A DNA stretch of 64,000 nt from assembly GCA_050287965.1 (NCBI GenBank), contig JBNKCX010000003.1, forward strand, positions 88,442 through 152,441, written 5' to 3'. Shown here piece after piece: positions 25,733 to 33,648 of the stretch. The stretch comes from CBFDBF01 sp050287965 (lineage in GTDB: Bacteria; Pseudomonadota; Gammaproteobacteria; Chromatiales; Chromatiaceae). The notes under the pieces are model-generated. The model did no database searches and was not told the origin of the DNA. It saw only the letters and a program-made list of their open reading frames with translations. The translations under genes were made by a program, and so were the position numbers. The first letter of the stretch is position 1. Each line of letters starts with the position of its first letter.

Positions 25733-27112
25733 ATGAGCCAGTTACTGCAAGCGGTCCCCTATCATCGGGACACTGCCCGTCTGTTCGAGGCGATCAATGA
25801 CGGGCCTTGGGCGGTTTTTCTGGACAGCGGCCGGCCGGGTTCCACCGGCGGGCGCTTTGATATCCTGGCAGCACAACCCATGACTACCCTGGTTACCCGG
25901 GGGACGTCCACCCGTATCACCACCAAAGAGTTGTCCAGGGAGTCTGCTGAAGATCCCTTTCGGCTGCTGCGTGACGCCCTGTGCCCGATAACCGCCCTTG
26001 ATCCGACGCTGCCTTTTAACGGCGGCGCCATAGGATACTTCGGCTATGATCTGGCCTGGCGGCTGGAGCGCCTGCCGGTTATTACGGCTGACGATATCGG
26101 AATGCCGGACATGGCCGTGGGTATCTACGACTGGGCGCTGGTGGTGGACCACCAGGAGCAACAGAGCTGGCTGGTGGGGCAGGGCAGGGATCCGGCTACC
26201 CATACCCGATGGCCTGAGTTGATAGATACCTTTTCCTCACCCCCGGAGCCGCGGTCAGGGCGGCGTTTTATACTCCGGGGGGCTGTCTCTTCCAATCTTA
26301 CCGAGGAACAGTATCGCGATGCCTTTAGTCGTATAAAGAGATATATCCACGATGGTGACTGTTATCAGGTGAATTTCGCTCAGCGCTTTACGGCGCCGGT
26401 ATCCGGTGATCCCTGGACGGCATATAAGGCCCTGCGCAGTGAAAACCCTGTTCCTTACGGCGCCTATCTCCACCTCGCCGAAGGGGAGGTTCTGAGCTGC
26501 TCTCCCGAGCGATTTTTGCGGGTGAAAGAGGGGTTGGTAGAGACGAAACCGATTAAAGGGACCCGGCCCCGGGGAAAGGGGATGGATGAGGATCGGCGGT
26601 TGCTGGAAGAGCTGAGATTGAGCGCCAAGGACCGGGCCGAGAACCTGATGATAGTCGACCTGCTTCGCAATGATCTGGGCAAGAGCTGCGAAACCGGCAG
26701 CATCGAAGTGCCGCGACTGTTCGAGGTGGAGAGCTTCGCTACCGTGCACCATCTGGTCAGCACGGTTACCGGCAGATTGGCGGAGGGAAAGGATGCGGTC
26801 TCGCTGCTGCGGGGCTGTTTTCCGGGAGGTTCCATAACTGGCACCCCGAAACTACGTGCCATGGAGATCATTGAAGAGCTGGAGCCGAGTCGTCGTGGCG
26901 TCTATTGCGGTGCCATCGGATACATGGGATTTAACGGCGCAATGGATACCAATATTGCGATACGTACCCTGGTACACCGCAACGACACCCTGTTTTTCTC
27001 CGCCGGCGGAGGCATCGTTGCTGATTCGGAGATGGAATCGGAATACCAGGAGACCTTTGACAAGGCCGCCGCCGTGTTGAACATGTTGCAGAGATCAATC
27101 ATCTCCGAATGA
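25733..27112 (+). CDS. pabB: Aminodeoxychorismate synthase component I
   Basis: The 459-residue chorismate-utilising enzyme shows GAIGYFGYDLAWRLE, DCYQVNFAQRF, CSPERFL, PIKGTRPRG, RAENLMIVDLLRNDLG, SVTG-like region and PGGSITGTPKLRAMEII. The lysine in PIKGT is diagnostic of PabB (TrpE has alanine there), so it makes 4-amino-4-deoxychorismate for folate with glutamine-derived ammonia from PabA. PabA and PabC are not in the window. It begins about 45 bases after ihfB and may share its transcript. Confidence 0.93.
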   Translation: MSQLLQAVPYHRDTARLFEAINDGPWAVFLDSGRPGSTGGRFDILAAQPMTTLVTRGTSTRITTKELSRESAEDPFRLLRDALCPITALDPTLPFNGGAIGYFGYDLAWRLERLPVITADDIGMPDMAVGIYDWALVVDHQEQQSWLVGQGRDPATHTRWPELIDTFSSPPEPRSGRRFILRGAVSSNLTEEQYRDAFSRIKRYIHDGDCYQVNFAQRFTAPVSGDPWTAYKALRSENPVPYGAYLHLAEGEVLSCSPERFLRVKEGLVETKPIKGTRPRGKGMDEDRRLLEELRLSAKDRAENLMIVDLLRNDLGKSCETGSIEVPRLFEVESFATVHHLVSTVTGRLAEGKDAVSLLRGCFPGGSITGTPKLRAMEIIEELEPSRRGVYCGAIGYMGFNGAMDTNIAIRTLVHRNDTLFFSAGGGIVADSEMESEYQETFDKAAAVLNMLQRSIISE

Positions 27113-27125
27113 TACGAAGGCGAAT

Positions 27126-27344
27126 ATGTACACCAAGCGGATTCAGGACTGTATTGAGGCTATTTGCGCCAAGGGCTGTCAGGCGGTGAGGGATGATATG
27201 GTTCAGCTGGAGCGCGGTCAGAGACCGCCGGAAGCGGCTGAGCTCGACGTGGATGAGCTACGGATGGTGGTCAGGGAACTGAAATCAATCATGGCGGTTT
27301 ATGGCGATACCTGCCGTCCGCGCAAACGACGGACGAGGGGGTAG
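27126..27344 (+). CDS. Small conserved-looking protein of unknown function
   Basis: The 72-residue product (MYTKRIQDCIEAICAKGCQA to a basic CRPRKRRTRG tail) is helical, has three cysteines and no membrane segment. A ribosome-binding site AAGGCG sits a few bases before the ATG, and it starts 13 bases after pabB, so it is probably co-transcribed. The Lys/Arg-rich end may bind nucleic acid. I do not recognise a family. Confidence 0.6.
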   Translation: MYTKRIQDCIEAICAKGCQAVRDDMVQLERGQRPPEAAELDVDELRMVVRELKSIMAVYGDTCRPRKRRTRG

Positions 27345-27420
27345 ACGACCTACTCGGCTGATTCCCACCTTCTAACTCCTAACTTCATGACATTACTGTC
27401 AGTACCGGTGATTTCTGCTG

Positions 27421-27466
27421 TCAACAAATTTTACACTCCCTCTGATTGACGTTGAACAACTTTTAC
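27421..27466 (+). promoter_or_regulatory. Candidate activator-binding direct repeat
   Basis: TCAACAAATTTTAC (27421-27434) and TGAACAACTTTTAC (27453-27466) match at 12 of 14 positions and are spaced 32 bases apart, close to three helical turns. They lie 44-89 bases upstream of a strong sigma-54 promoter, a common place for enhancer sites of a sigma-54 activator. A PrsR-type regulator is a plausible binder, by inference only. Confidence 0.35.
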
Positions 27467-27509
27467 TAACTAACTGATAAACAAGTAATTAATATGCAAT
27501 AGACGGCTA

Positions 27510-27525
27510 TGGCACAGGACTTGCT
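27510..27525 (+). promoter_or_regulatory. Sigma-54 promoter of the PEP-CTERM gene
   Basis: TGGCACAGGACTTGCT matches the -24/-12 consensus TGGCAC-N5-TTGCW at every defined position, with the GG and GC dinucleotides correctly spaced. Initiation would fall near 27536, about 43 bases before the ATG. Expression therefore should need RpoN and an AAA+ activator. Confidence 0.85.
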
Positions 27526-27578
27526 TTTGTGACCTGTATCACATTATCTATTTTCAACTGAAATTTGGAGTAGTTGAA

Positions 27579-28415
27579 ATGCCGTACAAAAAAGTCCTGT
27601 CAGGCATAGCGCTCGTTTCAGCGCTCGTGGCCACCGGTGCCGTTGCCGGCCCGGTATTCGACAATCCCAGTTACTCCGCGGATATCACATTCCAGGAGGC
27701 CGGTTCCCTTCTCAGCACCAGCATGACCATCACCTACGATGGCGGGAACTACTGGAGTACTTCCGGAGGGGGTAACGGCGGAACGCGACTGGCTCAATAT
27801 GACGGGGCCGGCAATGTTGTCGGCACCTATGCCCCCGGCATCGATTTCAGGTCGATCTTCACCGATGGAAGCGGCAACGTTTTCGCGCGGGGGTATTCCA
27901 GCGCCACAATCTACCAACAGACGGCACCCGGGGTATTCTCCAGCTATCTATCCCTCACCGGCGGATCATTGGGTAGCCAGTCCTCGGTGGTCATGAATGA
28001 AGACGGTCAGTTTGTGGCGATGAATAACGGGAGCGTTTCTGTTTGGGATGCGACGGGGGCCTTTGATTTTGCGTTCACCCTCAACGGGTACAGCGGCAGT
28101 TATCCCACAAACCGGGGCATCGCGGTCGCGGAGGATTACCTGTTCACCTATTACAATCGGACCCTGTCGGCCTGGGATTATGCAGGCAACCTGCTGGATC
28201 AGACCACCCTCGCCGGTGCCGGTACCAGCTTTGATTCCTATTTCAGTCTCTCCTACGCCAATGATCATTTATTCGTGGTCGATTATGCCCGCGGACTGTG
28301 GCGTGGCTACGATATAGGCTTTAGCACCCAGCGGATACCTGAGCCCGGTACCCTGGCGCTCCTGGGTTTGGGTTTGGCCGCTATCGGTTTTGCCCGGAAA
28401 AGGAAACAGGCCTGA
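27579..28415 (+). CDS. PEP-CTERM sorting-domain protein
   Basis: The 278-residue protein has a signal peptide (MPYKKVLSGIALVSALVATGAVAG), a middle region rich in Gly, Ser, Tyr and aromatic strand-like segments, and a C-terminal PEP-CTERM signal: RIPEPGTLALLGLGLAAIGF followed by ARKRKQA. Exosortase would process it for export to the cell surface or matrix. No exosortase is in the window. Its promoter is a near-perfect sigma-54 site; in Zoogloea and relatives RpoN with PrsK/PrsR is known to control PEP-CTERM genes. A strong terminator follows, so it is monocistronic. Confidence 0.88.
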   Translation: MPYKKVLSGIALVSALVATGAVAGPVFDNPSYSADITFQEAGSLLSTSMTITYDGGNYWSTSGGGNGGTRLAQYDGAGNVVGTYAPGIDFRSIFTDGSGNVFARGYSSATIYQQTAPGVFSSYLSLTGGSLGSQSSVVMNEDGQFVAMNNGSVSVWDATGAFDFAFTLNGYSGSYPTNRGIAVAEDYLFTYYNRTLSAWDYAGNLLDQTTLAGAGTSFDSYFSLSYANDHLFVVDYARGLWRGYDIGFSTQRIPEPGTLALLGLGLAAIGFARKRKQA

Positions 28416-28443
28416 AAAATAATCCAAGAAGGTTTTAACTCGC

Positions 28444-28474
28444 AAACCCCGCCCTGTAAGGCGGGGTTTTTTGT
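28444..28474 (+). terminator. Rho-independent terminator after the PEP-CTERM gene
   Basis: AAACCCCGCC (28444-28453), a six-base loop and GGCGGGGTTT (28460-28469) form a 10-bp stem followed by a T run. It isolates the sigma-54-driven gene from the minus-strand hydrolase gene. Confidence 0.9.
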
Positions 28475-28529
28475 TTGCAGACGGCACCGGAGCGAATCTG
28501 CTCCAGTAGAGAAACCTTGGCGATACAGA

Positions 28530-29219
28530 TCAAAGCAGATTATTCATCTCCTGCTCTATATACGCGGCGCACTCCTTTGGATGCGCCTGAAGGATAAAGT
28601 GGGGACCATCCACGACAACAACCCTGATATTGGGAAAGGCCTGTTTGAACTCTGAGGTTTTGTCCCCGACGAGGAGGTCCTGTTCCGGACGTATGTAAAC
28701 GACCGGCAATTCCGAAACAGGGCCGTCATATCTGAGCCCGGATATCTGTCTGAGCCGATCCTTCAGAACCCGGTCCGGTACCGACTCAATCGCTTTCCTG
28801 AACAGCGCTATCAGTCCCGGGTCGGCCCCCCTTCCCAGGAAAAAGGCCCTGATGGCGAAGGGGGAAAGAGGGGCCCTGGCAAGCAGCTTTATCGGGAGAT
28901 AGGAGAAGAGCTCCGGCAGCACCACACCGGGGCTGGAAAGAAACGATGCCACGAAAATGATTCCCCGCAGGTTGGGATCGCCCCGATGCAGGATATTTGC
29001 CGCAATGGGCCCGGAGAAGGATTCCGCAAGCAGTACATAGTTTCGGTCCGGTAGTCGGTCCGAAACGTATTCAGCAAGAGAATCCGCGTCCTGCCCGCCT
29101 TCACACGGAAGCGGGATTACCTCGTATTCCAGGGTGCTCAAGTAAGACAGAAGCGGCGCAAACAGACAGCCGGTTCCGTCCATGCCTGGTAACAGTATGA
29201 GCTTGATGCCTGCTGCCAT
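28530..29219 (-). CDS. Alpha/beta hydrolase
   Basis: The 229-residue protein has the hydrolase-fold pattern: LPGMDGTGCLF as the oxyanion-hole region, a nucleophile elbow LAESFSGP with Ser67 (first Gly of GxSxG replaced by Ala), an acidic residue around RPEQDLLVGD, and the histidine in DGPHFILQ near residue 207. No substrate can be assigned; small esterase or thioesterase activity is most likely. No signal peptide is present. It reads away from the PEP-CTERM gene's terminator and is followed on the same strand by no gene for 115 bases. Confidence 0.78.
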   Translation of the reverse strand: MAAGIKLILLPGMDGTGCLFAPLLSYLSTLEYEVIPLPCEGGQDADSLAEYVSDRLPDRNYVLLAESFSGPIAANILHRGDPNLRGIIFVASFLSSPGVVLPELFSYLPIKLLARAPLSPFAIRAFFLGRGADPGLIALFRKAIESVPDRVLKDRLRQISGLRYDGPVSELPVVYIRPEQDLLVGDKTSEFKQAFPNIRVVVVDGPHFILQAHPKECAAYIEQEMNNLL

Positions 29220-29284
29220 CTGGGTATGGTGAAAGCCGGGGCCGGCTGGGAAAGGGTACGCCGTTCCCTCTATATCCTGCGGCC

Positions 29285-30643
29285 TTATTCGAGCGCCACG
29301 CGGATCTGTTCCGCACGCGTTTTAGCCAGACGCCGAAATTCGGGAGTGAATCCAACCATAGCCTGCATCATCCGGCCGGCGGTATCATCCTTATTCTCCT
29401 GCAGAAGTTTGCTGGATAGCATCAGATCCAATGCGGTCTGGCCCTTTTCATCAACCAGGTTCCGGTCCGCGCCCTGTTCCAGCAACAGCCGGACGGCGGT
29501 GACGTTAAAAGTAGTCGTAGCACGCATCAGCGCGGTACGGCCGCGTTTATCCTGCGCATTGACGTCAGCACCATGATTCAGCAGCAACCGTACAACCTCG
29601 GCGACTTTGGTATCCTGGAGTTCAAACAGGCTCTCCGGAGGTGTTTCCAGTTCCACTATCTTGCTCAGGCCCGCCGCATCAACGGCCTGCATCAGACAGG
29701 TTTTCCCCGATTCATCGACTGTGCTCGCCGAGGCGCCGTAAAAAAACATCGTCTCCAGCGCCTGGATATCCAGCGACTCCGCCGCCACGAGCATGGCAAC
29801 GTTAAACTCCTCGGGCTTGGGTTCAAAGCCGGCCGCACGCAGCTGCTCCATGACGGTCTTCGCGCCTGACCTTCGGGCATCGTCTTCCGGGTCATCCAGA
29901 AGACCGCCCAACGCCATCTCAAACAGTCGCAGATCCTCTTCCGTTCCGTCGTACAAAGGCAGGACGCGCTGGAGCATTTCGGGATTGGATGAGCCTGCGG
30001 CGTAGCTCAGCAAGTAACCGGTATTCTGGACCTTGGCCCCGGAGGCCCGCAGCAGGTCGAACATCTCAACATTTCCATCCATTGCCGCCTGATCCAGTGG
30101 CGTGGTCCAGTCCTCGAACCCGTCGGGGTCAGCACCCGCCTTCAGCAATGTTTTGACCGTACTCATAGAACCGGCTTCCACGGCGGCGGATAGCGGGGGA
30201 AGATATTCACCGTTACTGTTTACATCCGAACCGGCAGCAATCAGCAGGGCGATCATATCCGGATTGATCTCCTCGCTATCCGTAATAGCGATAAGCAGCG
30301 GCGGATAATCAGCCTCTCCGTCCTGGTCCAGATCCCGGGCGTTCACATCGGCGCCGCGATCGATGAGAAGGGTCGCGAGTTCCATATCGTTTTCCCAGAT
30401 AGCAAGATACAGCGGCGACACGCCTTCGTAGGTCGCGTCAGGACTGCCCCCATTGGCAACCGCCTGGCGTAACCGCTCCATGGCCGGTTGTATATCCGAC
30501 TCATCGAAATCGCCAAAGTGGATATCCGCAGCGCGACGCAATGCCGATTGCAGCTCAGCGTCCGGATCGCCGGAACAGCCGACGGATACCAGTGAAATTA
30601 ACAGCAAGAGGAACGCAAGTTTCAGCTGAAAAGAGGTAGACAT
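29285..30643 (-). CDS. Ankyrin-repeat lipoprotein
   Basis: The 452-residue protein begins with a lipoprotein-type signal (ISLVSVGC, Cys23). At least six ankyrin repeats follow, with clear units such as SPLYLAIWENDMELATLLIDRGADVNARD, TPLDQAAMDGNVEMFDLLRASGA and TALMRATTTFNVTAVRLLLEQGAD (shown in part), separated by a less regular central part. Ankyrin repeats bind protein partners, and here they would face the periplasm or outside. The start at 30643 has AGGAG nine bases upstream and is better than 30688. Its partners are unknown. Confidence 0.8.
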   Translation of the reverse strand: MSTSFQLKLAFLLLLISLVSVGCSGDPDAELQSALRRAADIHFGDFDESDIQPAMERLRQAVANGGSPDATYEGVSPLYLAIWENDMELATLLIDRGADVNARDLDQDGEADYPPLLIAITDSEEINPDMIALLIAAGSDVNSNGEYLPPLSAAVEAGSMSTVKTLLKAGADPDGFEDWTTPLDQAAMDGNVEMFDLLRASGAKVQNTGYLLSYAAGSSNPEMLQRVLPLYDGTEEDLRLFEMALGGLLDDPEDDARRSGAKTVMEQLRAAGFEPKPEEFNVAMLVAAESLDIQALETMFFYGASASTVDESGKTCLMQAVDAAGLSKIVELETPPESLFELQDTKVAEVVRLLLNHGADVNAQDKRGRTALMRATTTFNVTAVRLLLEQGADRNLVDEKGQTALDLMLSSKLLQENKDDTAGRMMQAMVGFTPEFRRLAKTRAEQIRVALE

Positions 30644-30751
30644 GAGGGCTCCTGTATTTTTGTTTTTAGAATATCGGGGTCGGATCACAATTACCGCTAA
30701 TATTAGCAGAAGCTATGTTGCGATCCCGTTTTCCAATGAACGCCACCGCTC

Positions 30752-31447
30752 TCAGGAAATATTATGCTTCGGTCGGGATTTCGCCGGCAATACATCCGCA
30801 AATACGAAATTGTCCCGGTCTACCGTTTCTCCGATCGATACCTGTATCGGGGTTGTAAACATCGGGCCGTCGTAAACAAAGCTGTGAAACTCTCCGTTTT
30901 CCCCGCAGGGATCCACGGATTTCGGCAGAGAATCCAGGAACTGTTCATTGTACTCCCGGCCGATACAGTGTCGCGGCGTTTGCTTGGGATCTATGCATGT
31001 TATCAGGGTGCGTATACCGCCGTGAATCATTTCTCTGGAAAGGGTATCCGTTGGCAGGCCCCAGAGCGGAAATATCGGTTCGATACCGCTGCCCTTGAGT
31101 TTTTCCACACGATAGCTGCGAATGTCCTCGAGGAACAGGTCGCCGAAGGCGAAATAGTCGATATTGTCATCCTTCGCTTTTATAACAAACCTGCCCATAA
31201 TGCTTTCGTATTCTTCATTGCTACAGGGGTAGGGGAGTTCGATCAATTCCATGGGGAGGCCGATACTATCCGCCTGTTGCAGTAACAGCTCGACCCTGAC
31301 GCCATGCATGGCCACACGATCGAATTCGGCATTGACGGTGCAGAACAGGCCGGCGATCTCGATCTCGGGGTTGTGCTGCAATTTGTAAAGTGCCCATGCA
31401 CTGTCCTTACCGCTGCTCCAGGACATAAGGGTTTTCTTTTTCTTCAT
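30752..31447 (-). CDS. ATP-pyrophosphatase of the diphthine-ammonia ligase-like (MJ0570) family
   Basis: The 231-residue protein has the PP-loop MSWSSGKDSAWALY, the conserved FGDLFLEDIRSYR, PLWG and the C-terminal signature DPCGENGEFHSFVYDGPMF typical of the Dph6/MJ0570 family. Bacteria lack diphthamide, so the true reaction (adenylation and amidation or thiolation of some target) is unknown. The ATG at 31447 is chosen; an upstream GTG (31468) would give seven more residues. It overlaps or abuts the membrane-protein gene upstream on the same strand. Confidence 0.85.
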   Translation of the reverse strand: MKKKKTLMSWSSGKDSAWALYKLQHNPEIEIAGLFCTVNAEFDRVAMHGVRVELLLQQADSIGLPMELIELPYPCSNEEYESIMGRFVIKAKDDNIDYFAFGDLFLEDIRSYRVEKLKGSGIEPIFPLWGLPTDTLSREMIHGGIRTLITCIDPKQTPRHCIGREYNEQFLDSLPKSVDPCGENGEFHSFVYDGPMFTTPIQVSIGETVDRDNFVFADVLPAKSRPKHNIS

Positions 31448-31464
31448 TTTACCTATTTCTGCAA

Positions 31465-31821
31465 TCACTCATTCTCGACCTGCCTGCACCCCTTTATATC
31501 TCCGTACGCCATAATAAAAATGAAGGGACATATCATCATTGCTATAAATAAAATCAGAGGTATATTCATCAATCGCAAGTCAATCATAACAGCAACAACC
31601 GAAACTCCCAGCAATAGAAGATAGTAGACAGCGGTCCCTGTCTGCCAAATGCGATTTGTGCGGAAGTATCTATAGTAAGAGAGATCATGATCAATCCTGA
31701 TATTTTGCGCTATCGCCAACGGAACAACAGCCATAAATACACCCGCTTGCTCGAAGACGGATATAAAGATTACGCCAATACTAATTAAAACCCAGGAAAA
31801 GATAAGTTTCTTACAGTTCAT
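31465..31821 (-). CDS. Small membrane protein of unknown function
   Basis: The 118-residue protein has four probable membrane helices (FSWVLISIGVIFISVF, FMAVVPLAIA, AVYYLLLLGVSVVAVMI, IPLILFIAMMICPFIFIM). No family is recognised. It immediately precedes the ATP-pyrophosphatase gene on the same strand, suggesting co-transcription. Its DNA is distinctly AT-rich relative to the rest of the window, as are the next two genes upstream, so recent acquisition is possible. Confidence 0.55.
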   Translation of the reverse strand: MNCKKLIFSWVLISIGVIFISVFEQAGVFMAVVPLAIAQNIRIDHDLSYYRYFRTNRIWQTGTAVYYLLLLGVSVVAVMIDLRLMNIPLILFIAMMICPFIFIMAYGDIKGCRQVENE

Positions 31822-31917
31822 TTAACAGGCTCTGGCAGGGCAGGGTCAATGCGGGTGCGGAAAATTGTCGGTAACAAATGATCATGGCTCGCCATTTTCA
31901 CCGGCCCTTTGAATCGT

Positions 31918-32205
31918 TTATTCCTCATATGCAAGCAAATCAATATCCGCCGCTTCCTCTCTGAGAGGAATTAATGCCTGATATTCAGGGGAAGAGTGCC
32001 AGGCGGTTAGGGCTTGCAAATCAGGAAAGCGAATTACAACGGTATCGCTGTGGGAGTGATCTCCGGAAAGTATTGCAGATAGGCCTCCCCTGAATATCAG
32101 TTCCCCGTTCCAGGGTTCCAGTGTGCCGGGAACCCTGCCGCGATATTCCTGCCATTTTTCCGGGTCTTTTACGGTTATGTGGCCGATGAGATATGCCTTC
32201 TTCAT
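31918..32205 (-). CDS. DUF1330 family protein
   Basis: The 95-residue product has the family features GHITVKDPEKWQEYRGRVPGTL, GGLSAILSGDH, TVVIRFPDLQALTAWHSSPEYQAL and a C-terminal dimerisation strand. DUF1330 proteins adopt a ferredoxin-like (dimeric alpha/beta-barrel) fold of unknown activity. It stands alone, with about 95-135 bases on either side. The downstream gap holds a GCGCCGG/CCGGCGC hairpin just beyond its start (32239-32257). Confidence 0.87.
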   Translation of the reverse strand: MKKAYLIGHITVKDPEKWQEYRGRVPGTLEPWNGELIFRGGLSAILSGDHSHSDTVVIRFPDLQALTAWHSSPEYQALIPLREEAADIDLLAYEE

Positions 32206-32339
32206 AAGCGAACGGTGCTTCCTGATTGTTATTAGTTCGCGCCGGATTGGCCGGCGCCTTGAACGCGGTATAAAGCGCCCGAATATATTTGTTGGCTAGT
32301 GTTAATACGAATAGTTTGGAAAATCATGCATGGATAAAA

Positions 32340-32765
32340 TCATGACTCCTCGCACCAAACTGTCGGCAAACTTTCCAAATCAAAAATGTAGTCGCATGCT
32401 TCTGTAATTTTGCCCATTTTTATCTTGATGATACTTACCCCTTTTACCAAATAATCTATACCATTGCGATTAGTTGTAAAATTATCCCATTCCGCGGTAA
32501 CTACATTTGTGCCGACAATATCAAATATATTGTCTACACAAATACTTTTTAGTGAGAAACGGACTGAGGGGCCGGCGTCCATAAGGTTGTTAAACCAATC
32601 AGTTATTGCGATTTTACCTACCTTTGTTCCGCTTACGGATAGATTTCCGGGATAGGTGAAAGTCGCGTTTTCGGACCATAAAGAAAGGAATTTTTCCATA
32701 TTTCGATCATTAAAATATGAAAATGCAGATCGTACTTTTTGTTTCGCAATAAGGGCACCTAGCAT
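32340..32765 (-). CDS. SnoaL-like (NTF2-fold) protein
   Basis: The 141-residue protein follows the NTF2/SnoaL pattern: AFSYFNDRNMEKFLSLWSENATFTYPG, KIAITDWFNNLM and VKGVSIIKIKMGKITEACDYIFD. Such proteins bind small hydrophobic ligands or act as isomerases; no function can be named. The gene is markedly AT-rich, unlike its neighbours, which suggests horizontal acquisition. It is monocistronic on the minus strand. Confidence 0.75.
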   Translation of the reverse strand: MLGALIAKQKVRSAFSYFNDRNMEKFLSLWSENATFTYPGNLSVSGTKVGKIAITDWFNNLMDAGPSVRFSLKSICVDNIFDIVGTNVVTAEWDNFTTNRNGIDYLVKGVSIIKIKMGKITEACDYIFDLESLPTVWCEES

Positions 32766-32949
32766 TCAATAATCCTTTTGATGGTTCATGTCGATGGAAT
32801 CAGAGTGCCAACGGGTGATAGTGCGAATGGCTCCGATATTGAATTATACGGATGGCGCCAATGGAGTGTATCAGACCGCGCGCTCGTTGCGGAAAGCGGC
32901 TGCCTGTCCATTTCCTCCAGGAGTTTGTCCCCGGAAGGTTGTTGATTGA

Positions 32950-33558
32950 TCAGTGGTAGCTTCTCATCTGACCTACGAGGATCCCCTGGATCTGCACCTG
33001 GTCAGGGCGGTAGCGCATGGGTTTCATACTGCTGTTGGCGGGATGAAGGATGACTTTGCCCGGACGCTGTTCGATCCGTTTCAGGGTCGCTTCGGAACCC
33101 TCCACCAGGGCCACGACAATCTCGCCGTTGCGGGCCCGGTTGCGCTGTTCCACCACGATATAGTCCCCGTCCAGGATACCTTCCTCGATCATGGAGTCGC
33201 CCCGTACCTGCAGTACGTAGCAGGGTTTATTGGTGCGCAGGGCGTCGGGAACCTGGAGATACTCCTGTTGCTCTATGGCCTCAATGGGTGACCCGGCGGC
33301 GATGTAGCCCAACATGGGCAGTTCATTTTCATCCACGGCGGCCGCTTGGGTCAGACGAATCCCCCGGCGCTGATTGTTCATGGGTTCCACCAGGCCCGCC
33401 TCAATCAGGGCATGTATCTGTTTGTGCAGAGACCCTTTGGAACTCAATCCGAGTTCATAGCAGAGTTCGTCCAGGGTGGGAGGATGCTCGAATTCATCCA
33501 GATGGGTCTTGAGATAGTCGTATATCTCCTGTTGGCGGCGGGTGAGAGTAGGTGTCAT
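32950..33558 (-). CDS. lexA: LexA repressor with an unusual recognition helix
   Basis: The 202-residue SOS repressor has the self-cleavage domain intact: the Ala88-Gly89 scissile bond (GYIAAGSP), catalytic Ser122 (RGDSM) and Lys160 (ATLKRIEQ). The N-terminal winged helix keeps HPPTLDELCYELGL and QRRGIRLT, but the recognition helix reads SSKGSLHKQIHALIEAGL where E. coli has SPNAAEEHLKALARKG, so its operator should not be the CTGT-N8-ACAG box. A perfect inverted repeat overlaps its promoter and is a candidate autoregulatory site. No SOS partner gene is adjacent. Confidence 0.93.
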   Translation of the reverse strand: MTPTLTRRQQEIYDYLKTHLDEFEHPPTLDELCYELGLSSKGSLHKQIHALIEAGLVEPMNNQRRGIRLTQAAAVDENELPMLGYIAAGSPIEAIEQQEYLQVPDALRTNKPCYVLQVRGDSMIEEGILDGDYIVVEQRNRARNGEIVVALVEGSEATLKRIEQRPGKVILHPANSSMKPMRYRPDQVQIQGILVGQMRSYH

Positions 33559-33581
33559 GGCGGTCTTCCTGTTCTCCTTCG

Positions 33582-33605
33582 GTTCTATTTTCCCTACTAT
33601 AGAAC
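33582..33605 (-). promoter_or_regulatory. Candidate LexA operator overlapping the lexA -10 box
   Basis: GTTCTAT (33582-33588) and ATAGAAC (33599-33605) form a perfect 7-bp inverted repeat with a 10-base spacer, 24 bases upstream of the lexA start. On the minus strand a TATAGT -10 element (33596-33601) lies inside it, so repressor binding would block lexA transcription. It differs from the standard gammaproteobacterial SOS box, as does the recognition helix. Confidence 0.5.
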
Positions 33606-33648
33606 AAAACGGGAACGATTGCAGCCGGAAGACGGAAAAATCCGTGTT

